Positions 33,701-43,486 of a stretch of DNA of 49,271 nucleotides are shown here, in pieces (within the stretch, counting starts at the first letter, position 1; each line of letters begins with the position of its first letter). The stretch comes from Bdellovibrionales bacterium (GTDB taxonomy: Bacteria; Bdellovibrionota; Bdellovibrionia; Bdellovibrionales; JAMPXM01), in assembly GCA_005808505.1 (NCBI GenBank), contig SYLX01000112.1:1-49271 (forward strand), read 5' to 3'. The notes below the pieces were generated by a model. That model did not search any database. It was not told the DNA's origin and was given only the letters and a program-made list of their open reading frames with translations. A program made the position numbers and the translations under genes.

Positions 33701-34045
33701 TTATTCAACCTCAACTTTGATCTTCATTGTCGGGTGAATCGCGCACTCGACCTCGGTAACGCCCTTGTCTTTGAAATCAATCGCCGAGGAATTCCCAGGC
33801 TGTTGAATTTTTAGCTCAAACGCGTTTTTTGGTCCAAGCGAGTAAACGTTGTGAGCAATCGCCTTCTCTTCATTTTTGAAAACGACTCGGTCGCCAGCTT
33901 TGACCTTGATGGTCTTTGTCGAGAACTGTTTATCCTTTTGAACCACCGTGTGATCAGCAGCAGAAGCAACCGAAGTTCCAACCATCACCATGGCTCCGAG
34001 CGCCATCATCATCATCGTCTGTTTGAAGTCATTTTGTGTTTTCAT
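33701..34045 (-). CDS. Small periplasmic blue-copper protein (cupredoxin/plastocyanin-like)
   Basis: Exported 114-residue protein: a signal peptide (to ~residue 30), then one cupredoxin domain. Type 1 copper ligands are visible: H65 in AHNVYS, C101 in VECAIHPTM, H104 and M107. It probably carries electrons or copper in the periplasm. Its convergent end is 5 bases from the chemotaxis receptor gene. ATG at 34045 is preceded by GGAGG, eight bases away; an in-frame start at 34063 is less likely. A partnership with the nearby cytochrome c peroxidase is possible but only inferred. Confidence 0.88.
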   Translation of the reverse strand: MKTQNDFKQTMMMMALGAMVMVGTSVASAADHTVVQKDKQFSTKTIKVKAGDRVVFKNEEKAIAHNVYSLGPKNAFELKIQQPGNSSAIDFKDKGVTEVECAIHPTMKIKVEVE

Positions 34046-34084
34046 CTCCGGCTCCTCCCGCAATGCGGTTGCTGATTCAAAAAG

Positions 34085-35635
34085 TTATCCAACTTGACGT
34101 TTTAAAATGTGAACGATGTCGGCAAGCTCGCGAGACTGTTGCATCAATCCATCGGCCGAATCATTGGCTTGCGCTGCGCTCTTACGATGAGCGCCGGTAA
34201 TCGTTTCGATCTGGCGAACGTTATCTTCAACTCGGCGGAGATTTCCGGACTGTTCATCGATAGCGCCCGCGATCGACTCCATCATTTCATTTACTTGGAC
34301 GGAGACATCGACTGCACGCTCTAGACCCTGGAAGCATTGGTCAGCCAAACGGCGGCCGCTTTCGATCGAGCTCTCTGTGCGCTGTGCGAGGTTAGCGAGC
34401 TGACGTTTCGATTCGGCGACCGAGTTTTGAACTTGCGCGGCGCTGTCGCTGACCAATGCGCTGATTTCCACCGCTGCACGACCACTGCTGGCCGCGAGTA
34501 ATCCGACTTCCTCAGCAACGACGGAGAAACCCTTGCCATGCTCGCCGGCTCGGCTCGCCTCAACGGACGCATTGAACGAAAGCAAACGAGTCTGCAGCAC
34601 GATCTCGTTGATGACTTTGGTTTTCTCACCAATATCTCTTATGAGTCGAGAGACGCGCTCCATTTCGCTTGCGTTCGAACGCATGTACTCAATGACGCTA
34701 TCGTTTGTCTTTTTGATTTCGTCGATCGATCCACGCATCTGATTGACGAATCCTTGACCCGACCGAACGTTGCTCTCGCTGTCGCTTGCCAAACGCGAAG
34801 AACGCGTTGAATCTTCAGCCGAACTCGCCAGCGCCTTATTGACCTGTTGCACGAACTCAGACGTTGTTGCCACTGCGTCGATTTGGCGTTCGCAATCATC
34901 CGAGAGACTTTTAGATGAATCGGAAAGTTCTTCCGAAGCGGAAGACAAAAGGCCCGAGACTGAAATCAGTCGCTCGATCAAACTGTAAAGAGAGTTGATC
35001 ACTTGGCGCGCGATGAATCCGACTCCACCGAAACCGAGGATCATCATCAAACAAGCGCAACCAGAGAGGATCAGGATTTGGCGAACGGAAGCTTCACTCA
35101 GCGCTGCCATTTTTTTAAGGCGCTGTTCTTCTTCGGCCGTCGCCGCCGTTACTTCTTTACGGATCTCCATCATGATTCCGTTACCGGGACTCGTTTTGAA
35201 GATCTGTTCGAACTCCGCGATCTGAATCATTTTCGCGTCGAATTTTCTTCGCGCGAGCATCTCGACAATCGCACCCTGCTCAATCCAATTGGTTTTTAAC
35301 GTGAGGATTTTCTCAAGGGTCGCGTGAGACCGGGCCGGCAAGAGGGCGCGCGTCTCTTCCGCGAAGATATTGAAGCTCTCTTCGCCTTTGTTATAGGGAT
35401 CAAGATAGGCTGTATCACCGCCCAACATGTAGCCGCGAATGCCGGTTTCCATGTCGACCATCAAATTAATCAGTTGCCCGTAACGCGAGATGGATAGCTG
35501 CGAGACTTGAATTTCTTTGTTAATCGAAACGATGTCGGTGATCTCAAGGTACACAGCCGCAAAAATCCCGAGATTTGCGATTAGGCAAATCGTAGCGGAG
35601 AGGTAAATTTTTTTCGCGAAGCCTAACTGACTCAT
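34085..35635 (-). CDS. Methyl-accepting chemotaxis protein with CHASE3 sensor domain
   Basis: Receptor of 516 residues: N-terminal membrane helix (~8-28), a CHASE3 periplasmic domain ([20 protein letters not shown] is diagnostic), a second helix (~190-212), then the coiled-coil signalling domain with tip [21 protein letters not shown] and [23 protein letters not shown]. The paired receptor at 32187 has a similar tip. Ligand unknown. Same strand as the cupredoxin gene 39 bases downstream, so they may share a transcript. Confidence 0.93.
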   Translation of the reverse strand: MSQLGFAKKIYLSATICLIANLGIFAAVYLEITDIVSINKEIQVSQLSISRYGQLINLMVDMETGIRGYMLGGDTAYLDPYNKGEESFNIFAEETRALLPARSHATLEKILTLKTNWIEQGAIVEMLARRKFDAKMIQIAEFEQIFKTSPGNGIMMEIRKEVTAATAEEEQRLKKMAALSEASVRQILILSGCACLMMILGFGGVGFIARQVINSLYSLIERLISVSGLLSSASEELSDSSKSLSDDCERQIDAVATTSEFVQQVNKALASSAEDSTRSSRLASDSESNVRSGQGFVNQMRGSIDEIKKTNDSVIEYMRSNASEMERVSRLIRDIGEKTKVINEIVLQTRLLSFNASVEASRAGEHGKGFSVVAEEVGLLAASSGRAAVEISALVSDSAAQVQNSVAESKRQLANLAQRTESSIESGRRLADQCFQGLERAVDVSVQVNEMMESIAGAIDEQSGNLRRVEDNVRQIETITGAHRKSAAQANDSADGLMQQSRELADIVHILKRQVG

Positions 35636-36029
35636 GAACCCTGCATCTTCCGTTCGTTTTACATTCGAGCGAAATAGTCTGGCGCCTCATTTACCAGGTC
35701 GGCCTTTCCCAACAAAAACTTCACATTGTCGGGAAAAAACGACAGTGCGACGCTCGAATTGAAAACGTCATAAACAGTGATAGGCACATGGATTTTGCGA
35801 AGAACGCGAAAGACTAAAGCGACGCAATGTAGGCCGGAAGGCGCAGAGCGAGTCGGTGACAATCAACTCAGAAACAATTGAGACACAAACAGGTGACGCT
35901 TGGCCATCGAAACCAGGCCTTGGGCGCGTTTTCGTGTTCTGAAAAATCGAAGTGCCAAAATCATTAAGAGCGCCAAAAAAAAACGGGGAGCCTTGCTCCC
36001 CGTTTCTCAAAATCTGGTCCTAGAGTTAC
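35636..36029. other. Gene-free stretch (394 bases) with only a terminator
   Basis: Between the CHASE3 receptor start and the GH15 stop. I see no convincing coding region: the longest open frame (35659-35862, minus) encodes nothing I recognise and lacks a ribosome site. No tRNA-like structure. The promoter of the receptor gene should lie around 35650-35750. The end nearest 36000 holds the GH15 terminator. Confidence 0.5.
35974..36005 (-). terminator. Rho-independent terminator of the GH15 gene
   Basis: Perfect 11-bp stem AAACGGGGAGC (35981-35991) with GCTCCCCGTTT (35995-36005), 3-base loop; on the minus strand it runs into a T-run of nine bases. Confidence 0.93.
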
Positions 36030-37442
36030 TCAGTGAACCACACTGAGCTTCAAAGCCTTTAGGAGCTTTTTGCGCGACCAGTTCGCTTGAAGAACTTCAG
36101 AGTGGCTCCAAGTCAGGTCGCGTGCAGCGGTCATGTAACCGGTATGACGATCCATCTGCTCCGAGAGCGAGCCGTTTGCGTAAGCGTGGTACTGGATGCG
36201 CTTCATGAGCTCGTCGCCTTCGTGAAAGTGGGCGCGAGCTTTATCAACATGCCCTTCGTTGATCAGCTCGAGTGCCGCGCGATAATGACCGTTCGCAAAA
36301 GCGGCGGTGATCAAAACCCAAGGATTGCCGCCTTGGAAACCCATGCCGTCATATTTGTCTTCAGGATAACGGCCGATGCCTACGCCCGGGATGCCCGCCA
36401 CCTTGTTAATCGGATAAAGAGCACGGAAGCTTTCAGTCAAAGCTTTCAGCGTCGACTGAACGCGCGCATCGCTAAACGGCATGAGGCCGGTGTGCAGAAT
36501 CGCGAGAATCGTTTGAGCATCGAGTCCACTGTGTTTGTAATCGAGGCCACCGCTCCAACCGAGGTGCGGAACAAAGACTTGCTTCGACGAATCCCAATGC
36601 TTCGCGATTTCGGCATCAAGAGCGTTTGCCTGTGAGCGGTACCACTGTGCCGCCCCACCATCGCCTAAACGGGCCGCGAGCTTTGCGCCTTCGATGAGAG
36701 AGCGCTTCTGAGCCATGCGCGTGTAGAAGTGATCGCCGTAAACTTCTTCCCAGATATCACAGTTTTTTGCTGTCCAGTGATGCGAAGTGAATTCCAGATC
36801 AGCCTTGATCACCGTGTTTGTCGGAATTGCGCTGTCGTAGAGTTCCGCACGAACGAATTCTTCTTGTCCGTTGTCGAGTAGGTAGTTTGCCAAACGAGTT
36901 AGAACTACGGCTCTGAGGGCAGGTCCGTCATTCTGCGGGCGGCACCAATCGCCATTGAAGGCCGAACCATCGTAGTTGAACTTCGGTTCGCCCATTCCAC
37001 TTTTTGTGGGCGTCATCTGGTTCTGGCGAGAGAAACGCGCAAAGTCGATCAATCGATCTAAGTAAACTTGCGCCTCATCACCTTGGGCGTGCACGTAGAG
37101 TTCGAAAACAGTATCCATCGTGAGGGCGGCATCGCGGACCCAGTGGAAGTAATAGTTAGGATGATTACGCTCAGGAGACGCGACCACCACACCTGGAGCA
37201 GCATCAGAAGGCGAAACATTGGCCATCAATTTCTGCGCGGAGATAACCTCCTGCTGACTCAGCCATTGATCAAGCGAGGCTACGGCCGCAGGCTTTAATG
37301 GAGTTGCTGCGGAACTCGAACCGAATGCGATAGAAGTGTTCAAGCTGATCGCAAGCGCCAGCGCTCCGATCATCTTCGTAGTACTCATCTTCGAAGCGAG
37401 TGATTTCCGAGCGAGAAAAGACAAAGTCGCAAACGTAGCCAT
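36030..37442 (-). CDS. Secreted glycoside hydrolase family 15 glucoamylase-like enzyme (copy 1)
   Basis: Exported ~470-residue GH15 glucan 1,4-alpha-glucosidase-like protein, releasing glucose from alpha-1,4-glucan ends. Substrate-binding HWVRDAALTMD, general acid in CDIWEEVYG and the base in SLSEQMDRHTGY followed by TAARDLTWSH are present. I chose the ATG at 37442, preceded by GGAGGGG; the signal sequence is then ~43 residues, with its core in MIGALALAISLNTSIAFG. A shorter start at 37388 is possible. A close relative is encoded at 37782-39209; shared blocks are NxxPxGAxPGxxxASP, HWVRD and RPQNDGPALRA. Confidence 0.9.
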   Translation of the reverse strand: MATFATLSFLARKSLASKMSTTKMIGALALAISLNTSIAFGSSSAATPLKPAAVASLDQWLSQQEVISAQKLMANVSPSDAAPGVVVASPERNHPNYYFHWVRDAALTMDTVFELYVHAQGDEAQVYLDRLIDFARFSRQNQMTPTKSGMGEPKFNYDGSAFNGDWCRPQNDGPALRAVVLTRLANYLLDNGQEEFVRAELYDSAIPTNTVIKADLEFTSHHWTAKNCDIWEEVYGDHFYTRMAQKRSLIEGAKLAARLGDGGAAQWYRSQANALDAEIAKHWDSSKQVFVPHLGWSGGLDYKHSGLDAQTILAILHTGLMPFSDARVQSTLKALTESFRALYPINKVAGIPGVGIGRYPEDKYDGMGFQGGNPWVLITAAFANGHYRAALELINEGHVDKARAHFHEGDELMKRIQYHAYANGSLSEQMDRHTGYMTAARDLTWSHSEVLQANWSRKKLLKALKLSVVH

Positions 37443-37781
37443 CGTGGCCCCTCCAACAAATGGATTTAAAGTCTGAATCACTCCGCCGATGCGAGCGCGC
37501 CCCAGCTTGCTTCGTCGAGAAGCAGTGGGCAAACGCACCCGTTCCCTTTTCGGTTCGGAAGATCCGAACTCCCCTCATCATCCAAAAACGTTAAGTATGC
37601 TTATTTAACTTGTTAGACTTTGATTGAGATTTTTGGAAGTAATTCATTCTCTCTTTAGACAAGCTGCAAAATAAAAGAAAAGGGGCCCATTTAGACCCCA
37701 ATTCTTTCGATCTCTTTACGATCATGAAGAACGTGTTTACTTCATCGCCCTCGCACTGAACACACTGCATTCAAAGCGCCT
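37443..37781. other. Intergenic region between the two GH15 genes (339 bases)
   Basis: No gene seen. It holds the upstream region of copy 1, a 7-bp hairpin GTTCGGA/TCCGAAC near 37551, an A/T-rich stretch at ~37590-37680 and the terminator of copy 2. Promoter elements for copy 1 probably lie in the A/T-rich part, but no clear consensus is visible. Confidence 0.5.
37668..37699 (-). terminator. Probable Rho-independent terminator of GH15 copy 2
   Basis: On the minus strand GGGGTC pairs with GGCCCC (37694-37699 with 37682-37687, one G-U pair), and is followed by the T-rich TTTTCTTTTATTTT. Confidence 0.65.
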
Positions 37782-39209
37782 TTACCGACGAAGCTGATCA
37801 AATTCTCTTTTCGCCGACGAAGCACGAAGAAAGCTCGCGTAGCTCCACGTAAGATCGTAGGCCGAAATCATGAAACCTGTGTCGCGATGATACTGCTCCG
37901 AAAAGCTTCCATCTTCGTTGACGTGTAAACGGATTCGCTTCATGAAGCCGTCTGCCTTTTCTTTAAGCGACGCGATGATGAATTCACGCAAACTTTCGTT
38001 ATTAGCGTCTGCGAGATCAACTCCAGCGCGGATGGAGACTCCGTCTTTCAAACGAGAAAAGAAACGGGCCTGTTCGCGATCCAACACAAATGTGCGTGCG
38101 GTCTGAAGGCGAGCGGCAAGCTTGTAGTGAAGTTCAGCGAATGCAGCCGTCGTGAGAACCCAAGGATTACCTCCGAAGTAGTAATCCTCAGAATAACGGC
38201 CAATCGCCGTTCCAACTGACGTGTCGCGATTGACTCCGTAGAGGACGCTAAATGTTTGTTCAAGCTTTTCCGCAGTCGCGAGAATGCGGCCATCCGTGAT
38301 GCTAAGGGGGCCCGTCGACTGTTCAACGGCAAGAGCAGCGAGAATGACGGATGTATCGAGCTCCGTGGGTTTTTGATGGTCAGGCCCAGCATCGGAGTCG
38401 AGAGTTGCGAGGTAATGCCCGCGACTTTCACTCCAGTGCTTCATCAATTCCGATTCCAAAGCTTTTGCTTGAACGAGATAGAAGTTCGCCGCACCTGGAT
38501 CGTTCATCCGGTTCGCGAGTTTCGCGCCTTCCTTCAAAGCTGCAAGCTGTACGGCGCGCGTGAAAAAGTGCTGACCCCAAATTTCTTCCCAGAGATCGAT
38601 GCACTTCTCTCTCCAATGATGCGCGACGTACTCAAGATCAGTTTTGATCACGGTGTCCGCCGGAATTTTTGCTGAGTACAATTCGCGCTCAACGTAGGCG
38701 CGATCCCCTTTCGCCAGCAGGTTCTGCGCAAACCGAGTCAAAACAAGAGCACGTAACGCTGGCCCATCGTTCTGCGGGCGACCCCACGGTTCTGTATTCA
38801 CGGTACCGTCAACGTTGAATCGCGGTTCACCTAGGTTGTGAGCCGCTTTAGCCTGATTATCACGCGAGTAAGTTACGAACTGCATGAGAGTCGTCAGCGA
38901 CTCTAGTGACTTCTGCTCCTCGTAAAGTCCGAGAATGGATTGCATGACAAGCGCTCCGTCACGCACCCAGTAATAATAGTAGTTCGGATTCTCTTTTGAC
39001 GGTGACGCGAGGATGGTACCTGGAACCGCTCCCGCAGGAGAAATGTTCCGATACATGCGTTCCTTGGAAGTAACTGCTTGTGATTCGACCCAGCCGTCGA
39101 AATTCGCCGACGAAGCCGATGCCGAAGTTGTCCATGTGCTGAGTGCAAGTGTGCCCGTGCAGAGAGCAGTGAAAAGAGCCTTGAAAGCAAACGAGAAATT
39201 CATTCTCAT
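37782..39209 (-). CDS. Secreted glycoside hydrolase family 15 glucoamylase-like enzyme (copy 2)
   Basis: Exported 475-residue GH15 protein, a paralogue of the neighbour at 36030. A signal peptide covers ~1-33 (LFTALCTGTLALSTWTTSASA). Catalytic region marks are YWVRDGALVMQ, the general acid in IDLWEEIWG and the base in GSFSEQYHRDTGFM. ATG at 39209 follows GGAGGAAATCGGC. Together with copy 1 and the GH13 gene it forms an alpha-glucan-degrading set on the minus strand, though gaps of ~200-340 bases suggest separate promoters. Confidence 0.9.
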   Translation of the reverse strand: MRMNFSFAFKALFTALCTGTLALSTWTTSASASSANFDGWVESQAVTSKERMYRNISPAGAVPGTILASPSKENPNYYYYWVRDGALVMQSILGLYEEQKSLESLTTLMQFVTYSRDNQAKAAHNLGEPRFNVDGTVNTEPWGRPQNDGPALRALVLTRFAQNLLAKGDRAYVERELYSAKIPADTVIKTDLEYVAHHWREKCIDLWEEIWGQHFFTRAVQLAALKEGAKLANRMNDPGAANFYLVQAKALESELMKHWSESRGHYLATLDSDAGPDHQKPTELDTSVILAALAVEQSTGPLSITDGRILATAEKLEQTFSVLYGVNRDTSVGTAIGRYSEDYYFGGNPWVLTTAAFAELHYKLAARLQTARTFVLDREQARFFSRLKDGVSIRAGVDLADANNESLREFIIASLKEKADGFMKRIRLHVNEDGSFSEQYHRDTGFMISAYDLTWSYASFLRASSAKREFDQLRR

Positions 39210-39410
39210 GCCGATTTCCTCCGTGCCATCGACGTCGCCGGGTTCCCTCCACTGCCCTTCGATCCGGTTGGATCATCTCGATTCCTCGTGAATCGGCGGG
39301 GCGTGGTCCCGTCGCGCATTTTGTGTGAGCATAAACTCTAAGGATTGAGGGATGGAAGGAAAATGAAAGCCGCATTCGAAACGACTCTCAAATTTCAAGT
39401 CAGCATTCGA

Positions 39411-41450
39411 TCATTGTTCTTCGAAGATCGACACCGAATAAGGTGCGACGACCGGCACACTCAAAGACTGGGATTTCCCATGTTCGCTATGGTGGGAGCT
39501 ATTTAGAAGGTTTCCGCCGAGGCGAGTTTGCAACTCTTGATTGCCACCAAAGCCACTCCATTCGCTATCGAAGCTCAAGCGGAACGAGCCCTGACGCCCG
39601 ATGCCGAAGCGATAGTTCTCGATGCGTTGGTGACCGAGATTTAACAGAATATAGATTTCTTTTCCAGAACTCGGGTCGCGACGTCTGAGCGAAATGATTT
39701 TGCTTTCGTTATCCACATGATTTTCGATATCGCGCGCGAGGCTCGCAAAGTTGAAATGGCTTGAGCGATGCTGCATATAGCGTGACAGCGCTGCAAAGAA
39801 GTCCCAGAGATTTTTACCTCGGCCCGACTCCATCATCTGCCAGTCGACCGCGGGATTCGTATAGAACGTTCCCGTTTGCATCATGCGCGCCTGCGGAAGC
39901 GAAACGTGGTACGCGCTTGCGAGCATGTTCAGAGCATCGGCCGCTTTCGTTTTGCTAAAGGCATAATACGAGTCGCCCGAAATCAGCGAGGCCGGATACG
40001 CCCCCGAAAAGCCGCCGCGCCCGTTAGCGGATTCATCATGCGTGGTGAGATAACGCATCATCGGCACTTCATTCCACGCGAAGATGTTCTTGAGCAGCGC
40101 TGAGAACTGATTAAGATCCAAGCTTTCGGTTGGACCCAAGAGGTTGTTTCGCCAAATTTCGAAGAAGTTGCTATCGTTTCGCGTATTAAATCCGTAGCCA
40201 CCTTTGTCGGAACGATGGAGGAGCGAAGCCGGCGTAAAAAACGCTTCTGCAATCATCAACGCGCGAGGATTGATCTCGCGAACGGCTTGCGTAAGCTCAC
40301 GTAGAAGCTCTTGTCCTCCGGCCGTTCCGAGGATTCCGTCAGTGTTATCCATGCGCACGCCATCAATTTTGTACTCGCTCATCATGAATTTTACGCTGTC
40401 GATCAAATAGCGACGCAAGAAGGGATTAGCGTAGTCATAGCGATACGTATCCCAAGGGCTCAAGGGTCCTACAAAGAGCGCACGACCATCCGCCTTGAAC
40501 CATTGATCAAGCCCGATGCCCGCAAGAGATCGGTCCCCGGAATTTCCTTTGTAAGGAAAGTGCGAGATCACCGAATCCATCACGACCGCGAGTCCGTTTC
40601 GGTGGAACTCATCGATCATCATCTTGAACTCGGAAGGATTGCCGTATCTCGAGTCCGGAGCAAACAATCCGAAGACCTGATACCGAAGATGCCAAGAGTC
40701 TCCATCGATGCTCTGGTTAAACGGAAGCATTTCGATGGCGCTGTAGCCTGCTTCCTTTAATCTTCCGACAACGCCCGATTCAGCGATGAAACGATACGTG
40801 TCAGCCGTCGTACGAGGTCCAAGCTGACCATTATGAGCGCGAAATTTCGCTACGAGCGAATGGAGCTCAACCTCGCCGATCAGATTAGGTCGCGAGGTCA
40901 CATCGACGAAGTCAGTTTTTGATTGATAGAGCTTCGGATCACGCAAATCGTAGAAAACCGAGTTCAGGTAAGCTCCACTAGAAAGCTGACCTTCACGCTC
41001 GAGGTACTCGCGCGTCGTGAACATCATACTGGTTGGATCAAGAACTTGTTTGCCGTTTAAAAGAATCCGGTAAGGCATTCCGTGTTGGAGACCCGTAATG
41101 GTCGCCGAAAAGATGTGCGGCTTTCCCGGCAGAGGGCGCAAGCCATCCATGAAACGAAGTTTCTTACCCCATTCGTTGAACGGTCCTATGACGAAGATTT
41201 GACCTTCGTACCCGATGTTATCAACGAGAAGATCTAACTTTGCCTTCAGTACACGACCCGAACCATCACGCTCTACGACCTTCCAGCCGAACTCGCGTTC
41301 GTAGTTCGTACCTTTAGGAGAGAGTTCCAAATCCCGGGCGGACTCAAAGATGGCGAGCTCGGAATTAATTTGAAAGGCTACCGCCGGAAGGGCAACAAGG
41401 AGGCCAACGAAAAGCAGAAGACTCGCCGTCAAGCGCGTTGCTACTTTCAT
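39411..41450 (-). CDS. Secreted GH13 alpha-amylase/branching-enzyme-like protein
   Basis: Exported ~679-residue GH13 enzyme with a signal peptide (MKVATRLTASLLLFVGLLVALPAVA). N-terminal beta domain resembling CBM48 (FVIGPFNEWGKKLRFM), then the catalytic barrel: YSAIEMLPFNQS, DSVISHF, DGVRMDNTDG (nucleophile Asp), LMIAEAFF (acid Glu) and THDE where most family members have NHD. C-terminal beta domain follows. The arrangement is closest to glycogen branching-type GH13 enzymes, but the activity is uncertain. I chose the ATG at 41450 because the signal peptide starts there; no strong ribosome site is visible. Confidence 0.86.
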   Translation of the reverse strand: MKVATRLTASLLLFVGLLVALPAVAFQINSELAIFESARDLELSPKGTNYEREFGWKVVERDGSGRVLKAKLDLLVDNIGYEGQIFVIGPFNEWGKKLRFMDGLRPLPGKPHIFSATITGLQHGMPYRILLNGKQVLDPTSMMFTTREYLEREGQLSSGAYLNSVFYDLRDPKLYQSKTDFVDVTSRPNLIGEVELHSLVAKFRAHNGQLGPRTTADTYRFIAESGVVGRLKEAGYSAIEMLPFNQSIDGDSWHLRYQVFGLFAPDSRYGNPSEFKMMIDEFHRNGLAVVMDSVISHFPYKGNSGDRSLAGIGLDQWFKADGRALFVGPLSPWDTYRYDYANPFLRRYLIDSVKFMMSEYKIDGVRMDNTDGILGTAGGQELLRELTQAVREINPRALMIAEAFFTPASLLHRSDKGGYGFNTRNDSNFFEIWRNNLLGPTESLDLNQFSALLKNIFAWNEVPMMRYLTTHDESANGRGGFSGAYPASLISGDSYYAFSKTKAADALNMLASAYHVSLPQARMMQTGTFYTNPAVDWQMMESGRGKNLWDFFAALSRYMQHRSSHFNFASLARDIENHVDNESKIISLRRRDPSSGKEIYILLNLGHQRIENYRFGIGRQGSFRLSFDSEWSGFGGNQELQTRLGGNLLNSSHHSEHGKSQSLSVPVVAPYSVSIFEEQ

Positions 41451-41693
41451 CAACGTCTTTTGCTCATTGGAAGCTGCCGAAAAACCCATGCTTTGAGAAA
41501 ATGCAAAACTTAGGCGCAAAGATCTGGCTCAAACGTCTGTTTTAGCGTTTCGCTAAACTTACAGAGATTATTCGAAAAATAAGATAGCCCGGCGATATTT
41601 TCGGTTTCATACGGCGCCATCCTAGCTTCGCCGCTGACGATCTTTCTGACAGTGCTGACAAATTTGGACCCGCCGTTTTCGGCGAGATTCCCT

Positions 41694-43466
41694 TCACTTC
41701 CGCTGGAGAATCCGGTCCGTTTGGGCCGGGAGCTCCGACGCTTTTTTCATGGGAATCGAACATCGATTCCCCGTACAAATGAAAGCAGAAGCTGTCTTCA
41801 TCTCAGGATAGGTGACATCAGGATTTGGAAGAGGACCCTCCGCCCGATCAAGCCACTCCAGTCTTTTATAAATTGCTGGATACCCAAGCGCAGCCCGATA
41901 AAGTTCGCGAGCGTTCACATCAGTTTTGCTCCCGACAACGGTCATGTGAACAGGCTGCTCGCGTAATTCGTTCTCCGCGAGAAGCAGTCCTGCGATCAGA
42001 TAGATGCGATCAAGTGCATCACTTTGCTTTGCGAAAGAAAACGCGGATTGTCCCAACTCATGATAGAGCGGTTTTCCTGTGAGGTGATGTAACGACGCCA
42101 TTAACCTGGCAAAACTGATATTCTCATCCGCGTTCGGCTTTGGCTTCAGAACGCTTTTTTCCTCAGGAGCTGAAAGAAATCCGCCTGATTTCAAACGAAA
42201 CGTTTTGTTGATGAAGATCGTAGTTTCTTCCGCGCGTTTTAACCAAACTCGTTCGCCCGTCGCGGCGTAAAGCGCTACGAAAGCACGCGCCATGCTCAAG
42301 CTGTCTCCAAGGTACGGTCTTGCATCGTTAACCCCGTGCCTAAAACCTCCGCCCGGGAGAGAGCGGTTTTGCATGATCCATTCAGCCGCCGCTAAAGCTC
42401 TCTTCAGAATTTTTTCGTCTCCAGTTACCGAAAAGAGATGCGTAAGCGCTTCGATCATCCATCCGTTCTCCCGGGCGTAGATGTTTTGATCGACCCGCGG
42501 AATACCGCGTTTTCGCCGTTCTTTATCACTCAGACCAAAGTACTCTTCGCTATGCTGACCGGGAACAACGTCAGCGTCTTGACTTGTATAGAATGCGCCG
42601 CTCGCATCGCTCAGAAAGAGCTCCACATACTCGAAATTTTTTCTCGCCGTCTGGAGATCTCTTTCGTCTTTTAAAAGCGCGTAAGCCTGCGAGTAAATCT
42701 GAATCGAGTCGGCTTGATAGCTCATGATCTTTTCGTAGTGAGGCTCATTCCAATTTCCGCTGACCGAGTATTGATAAAGTCCTCCCCAAATGGGATCGAC
42801 GAGACGCCGTACTGAATCCAGCGTTTGCCGAGCCCTCTTACGGGCAACCTCATTACCTGATGCCGCGAGCTGGAGTTGATCCTCTAAGAAATAGCGGTCT
42901 AGATACTTGTGACCTCGCTTCCATCCACCGACCGTCTCGTCATATCGAGAATTGATCGTTGCGCGCAGACTCGCGACGAAGGCATCTGGCTTTTCGGGAG
43001 CTGTTGGTCTTTCGTCATCCATCGTTAAAGGCTTCGGGTTTGCCGCAAGTTCGTTTAAGACCTTCGCCATTTCTTCCGGCTTTATGTAGCCCGAGCGCTT
43101 CATCAGCTCGTTCCCCTGCGCATCGAAGATAATAGTGGCCGGCCAACCGTAGTCCTCGTATCGACGTGAGAGTTCCGGGTGAGAGTCTTGATCCACCTTT
43201 ACCGAAACATATTTGGAGTTTAGAACGTCGACGACCTTCGTGTTTTGGTAAGTCGTTTGGTCCATGACGTGGCACCAGTGACACCAAATTGCTTTGAGAT
43301 CTAGAAGCACGAGCTTTTTATCTGCTTTCGCTTTGGAAAAAGCGTTTTGATCCCAGTCCTGCCAGGCAATCTTAGATCTTGCGCTGCTGAGTTCGCTTGC
43401 CGAGACCGGAGAAGCAAAGATGAAAAATAGGAAAGCAGCCTGTCCAAAACCTTGAGCTACGGACAT
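41694..43466 (-). CDS. DUF255 thioredoxin-fold protein with C-terminal (alpha/alpha)6-like domain, exported
   Basis: 590-residue protein with an N-terminal signal peptide (MSVAQGFGQAAFLFFIFASPVSA). A DUF255 thioredoxin-like domain (~30-150) carries WCHWCH (C62, C65), a possible redox or metal-binding site. The rest resembles the glycosidase-like toroid of YyaL-type proteins (PNADENISFARLMASLHHL). It is the last gene of the bufferin operon, 20 bases after bufC, so a periplasmic role in handling copper-bufferin thiols is plausible. GGTGAGG precedes the ATG at 43466; a longer frame to 43535 overlaps bufC. Confidence 0.82.
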   Translation of the reverse strand: MSVAQGFGQAAFLFFIFASPVSASELSSARSKIAWQDWDQNAFSKAKADKKLVLLDLKAIWCHWCHVMDQTTYQNTKVVDVLNSKYVSVKVDQDSHPELSRRYEDYGWPATIIFDAQGNELMKRSGYIKPEEMAKVLNELAANPKPLTMDDERPTAPEKPDAFVASLRATINSRYDETVGGWKRGHKYLDRYFLEDQLQLAASGNEVARKRARQTLDSVRRLVDPIWGGLYQYSVSGNWNEPHYEKIMSYQADSIQIYSQAYALLKDERDLQTARKNFEYVELFLSDASGAFYTSQDADVVPGQHSEEYFGLSDKERRKRGIPRVDQNIYARENGWMIEALTHLFSVTGDEKILKRALAAAEWIMQNRSLPGGGFRHGVNDARPYLGDSLSMARAFVALYAATGERVWLKRAEETTIFINKTFRLKSGGFLSAPEEKSVLKPKPNADENISFARLMASLHHLTGKPLYHELGQSAFSFAKQSDALDRIYLIAGLLLAENELREQPVHMTVVGSKTDVNARELYRAALGYPAIYKRLEWLDRAEGPLPNPDVTYPEMKTASAFICTGNRCSIPMKKASELPAQTDRILQRK

Positions 43467-43486
43467 GAACGACCTCACCGAGTTGA

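Noticed and set aside
35659..35862. A 67-residue open frame upstream of the CHASE3 receptor
   Set aside because: No ribosome site, no recognisable domain and composition unlike neighbouring genes.
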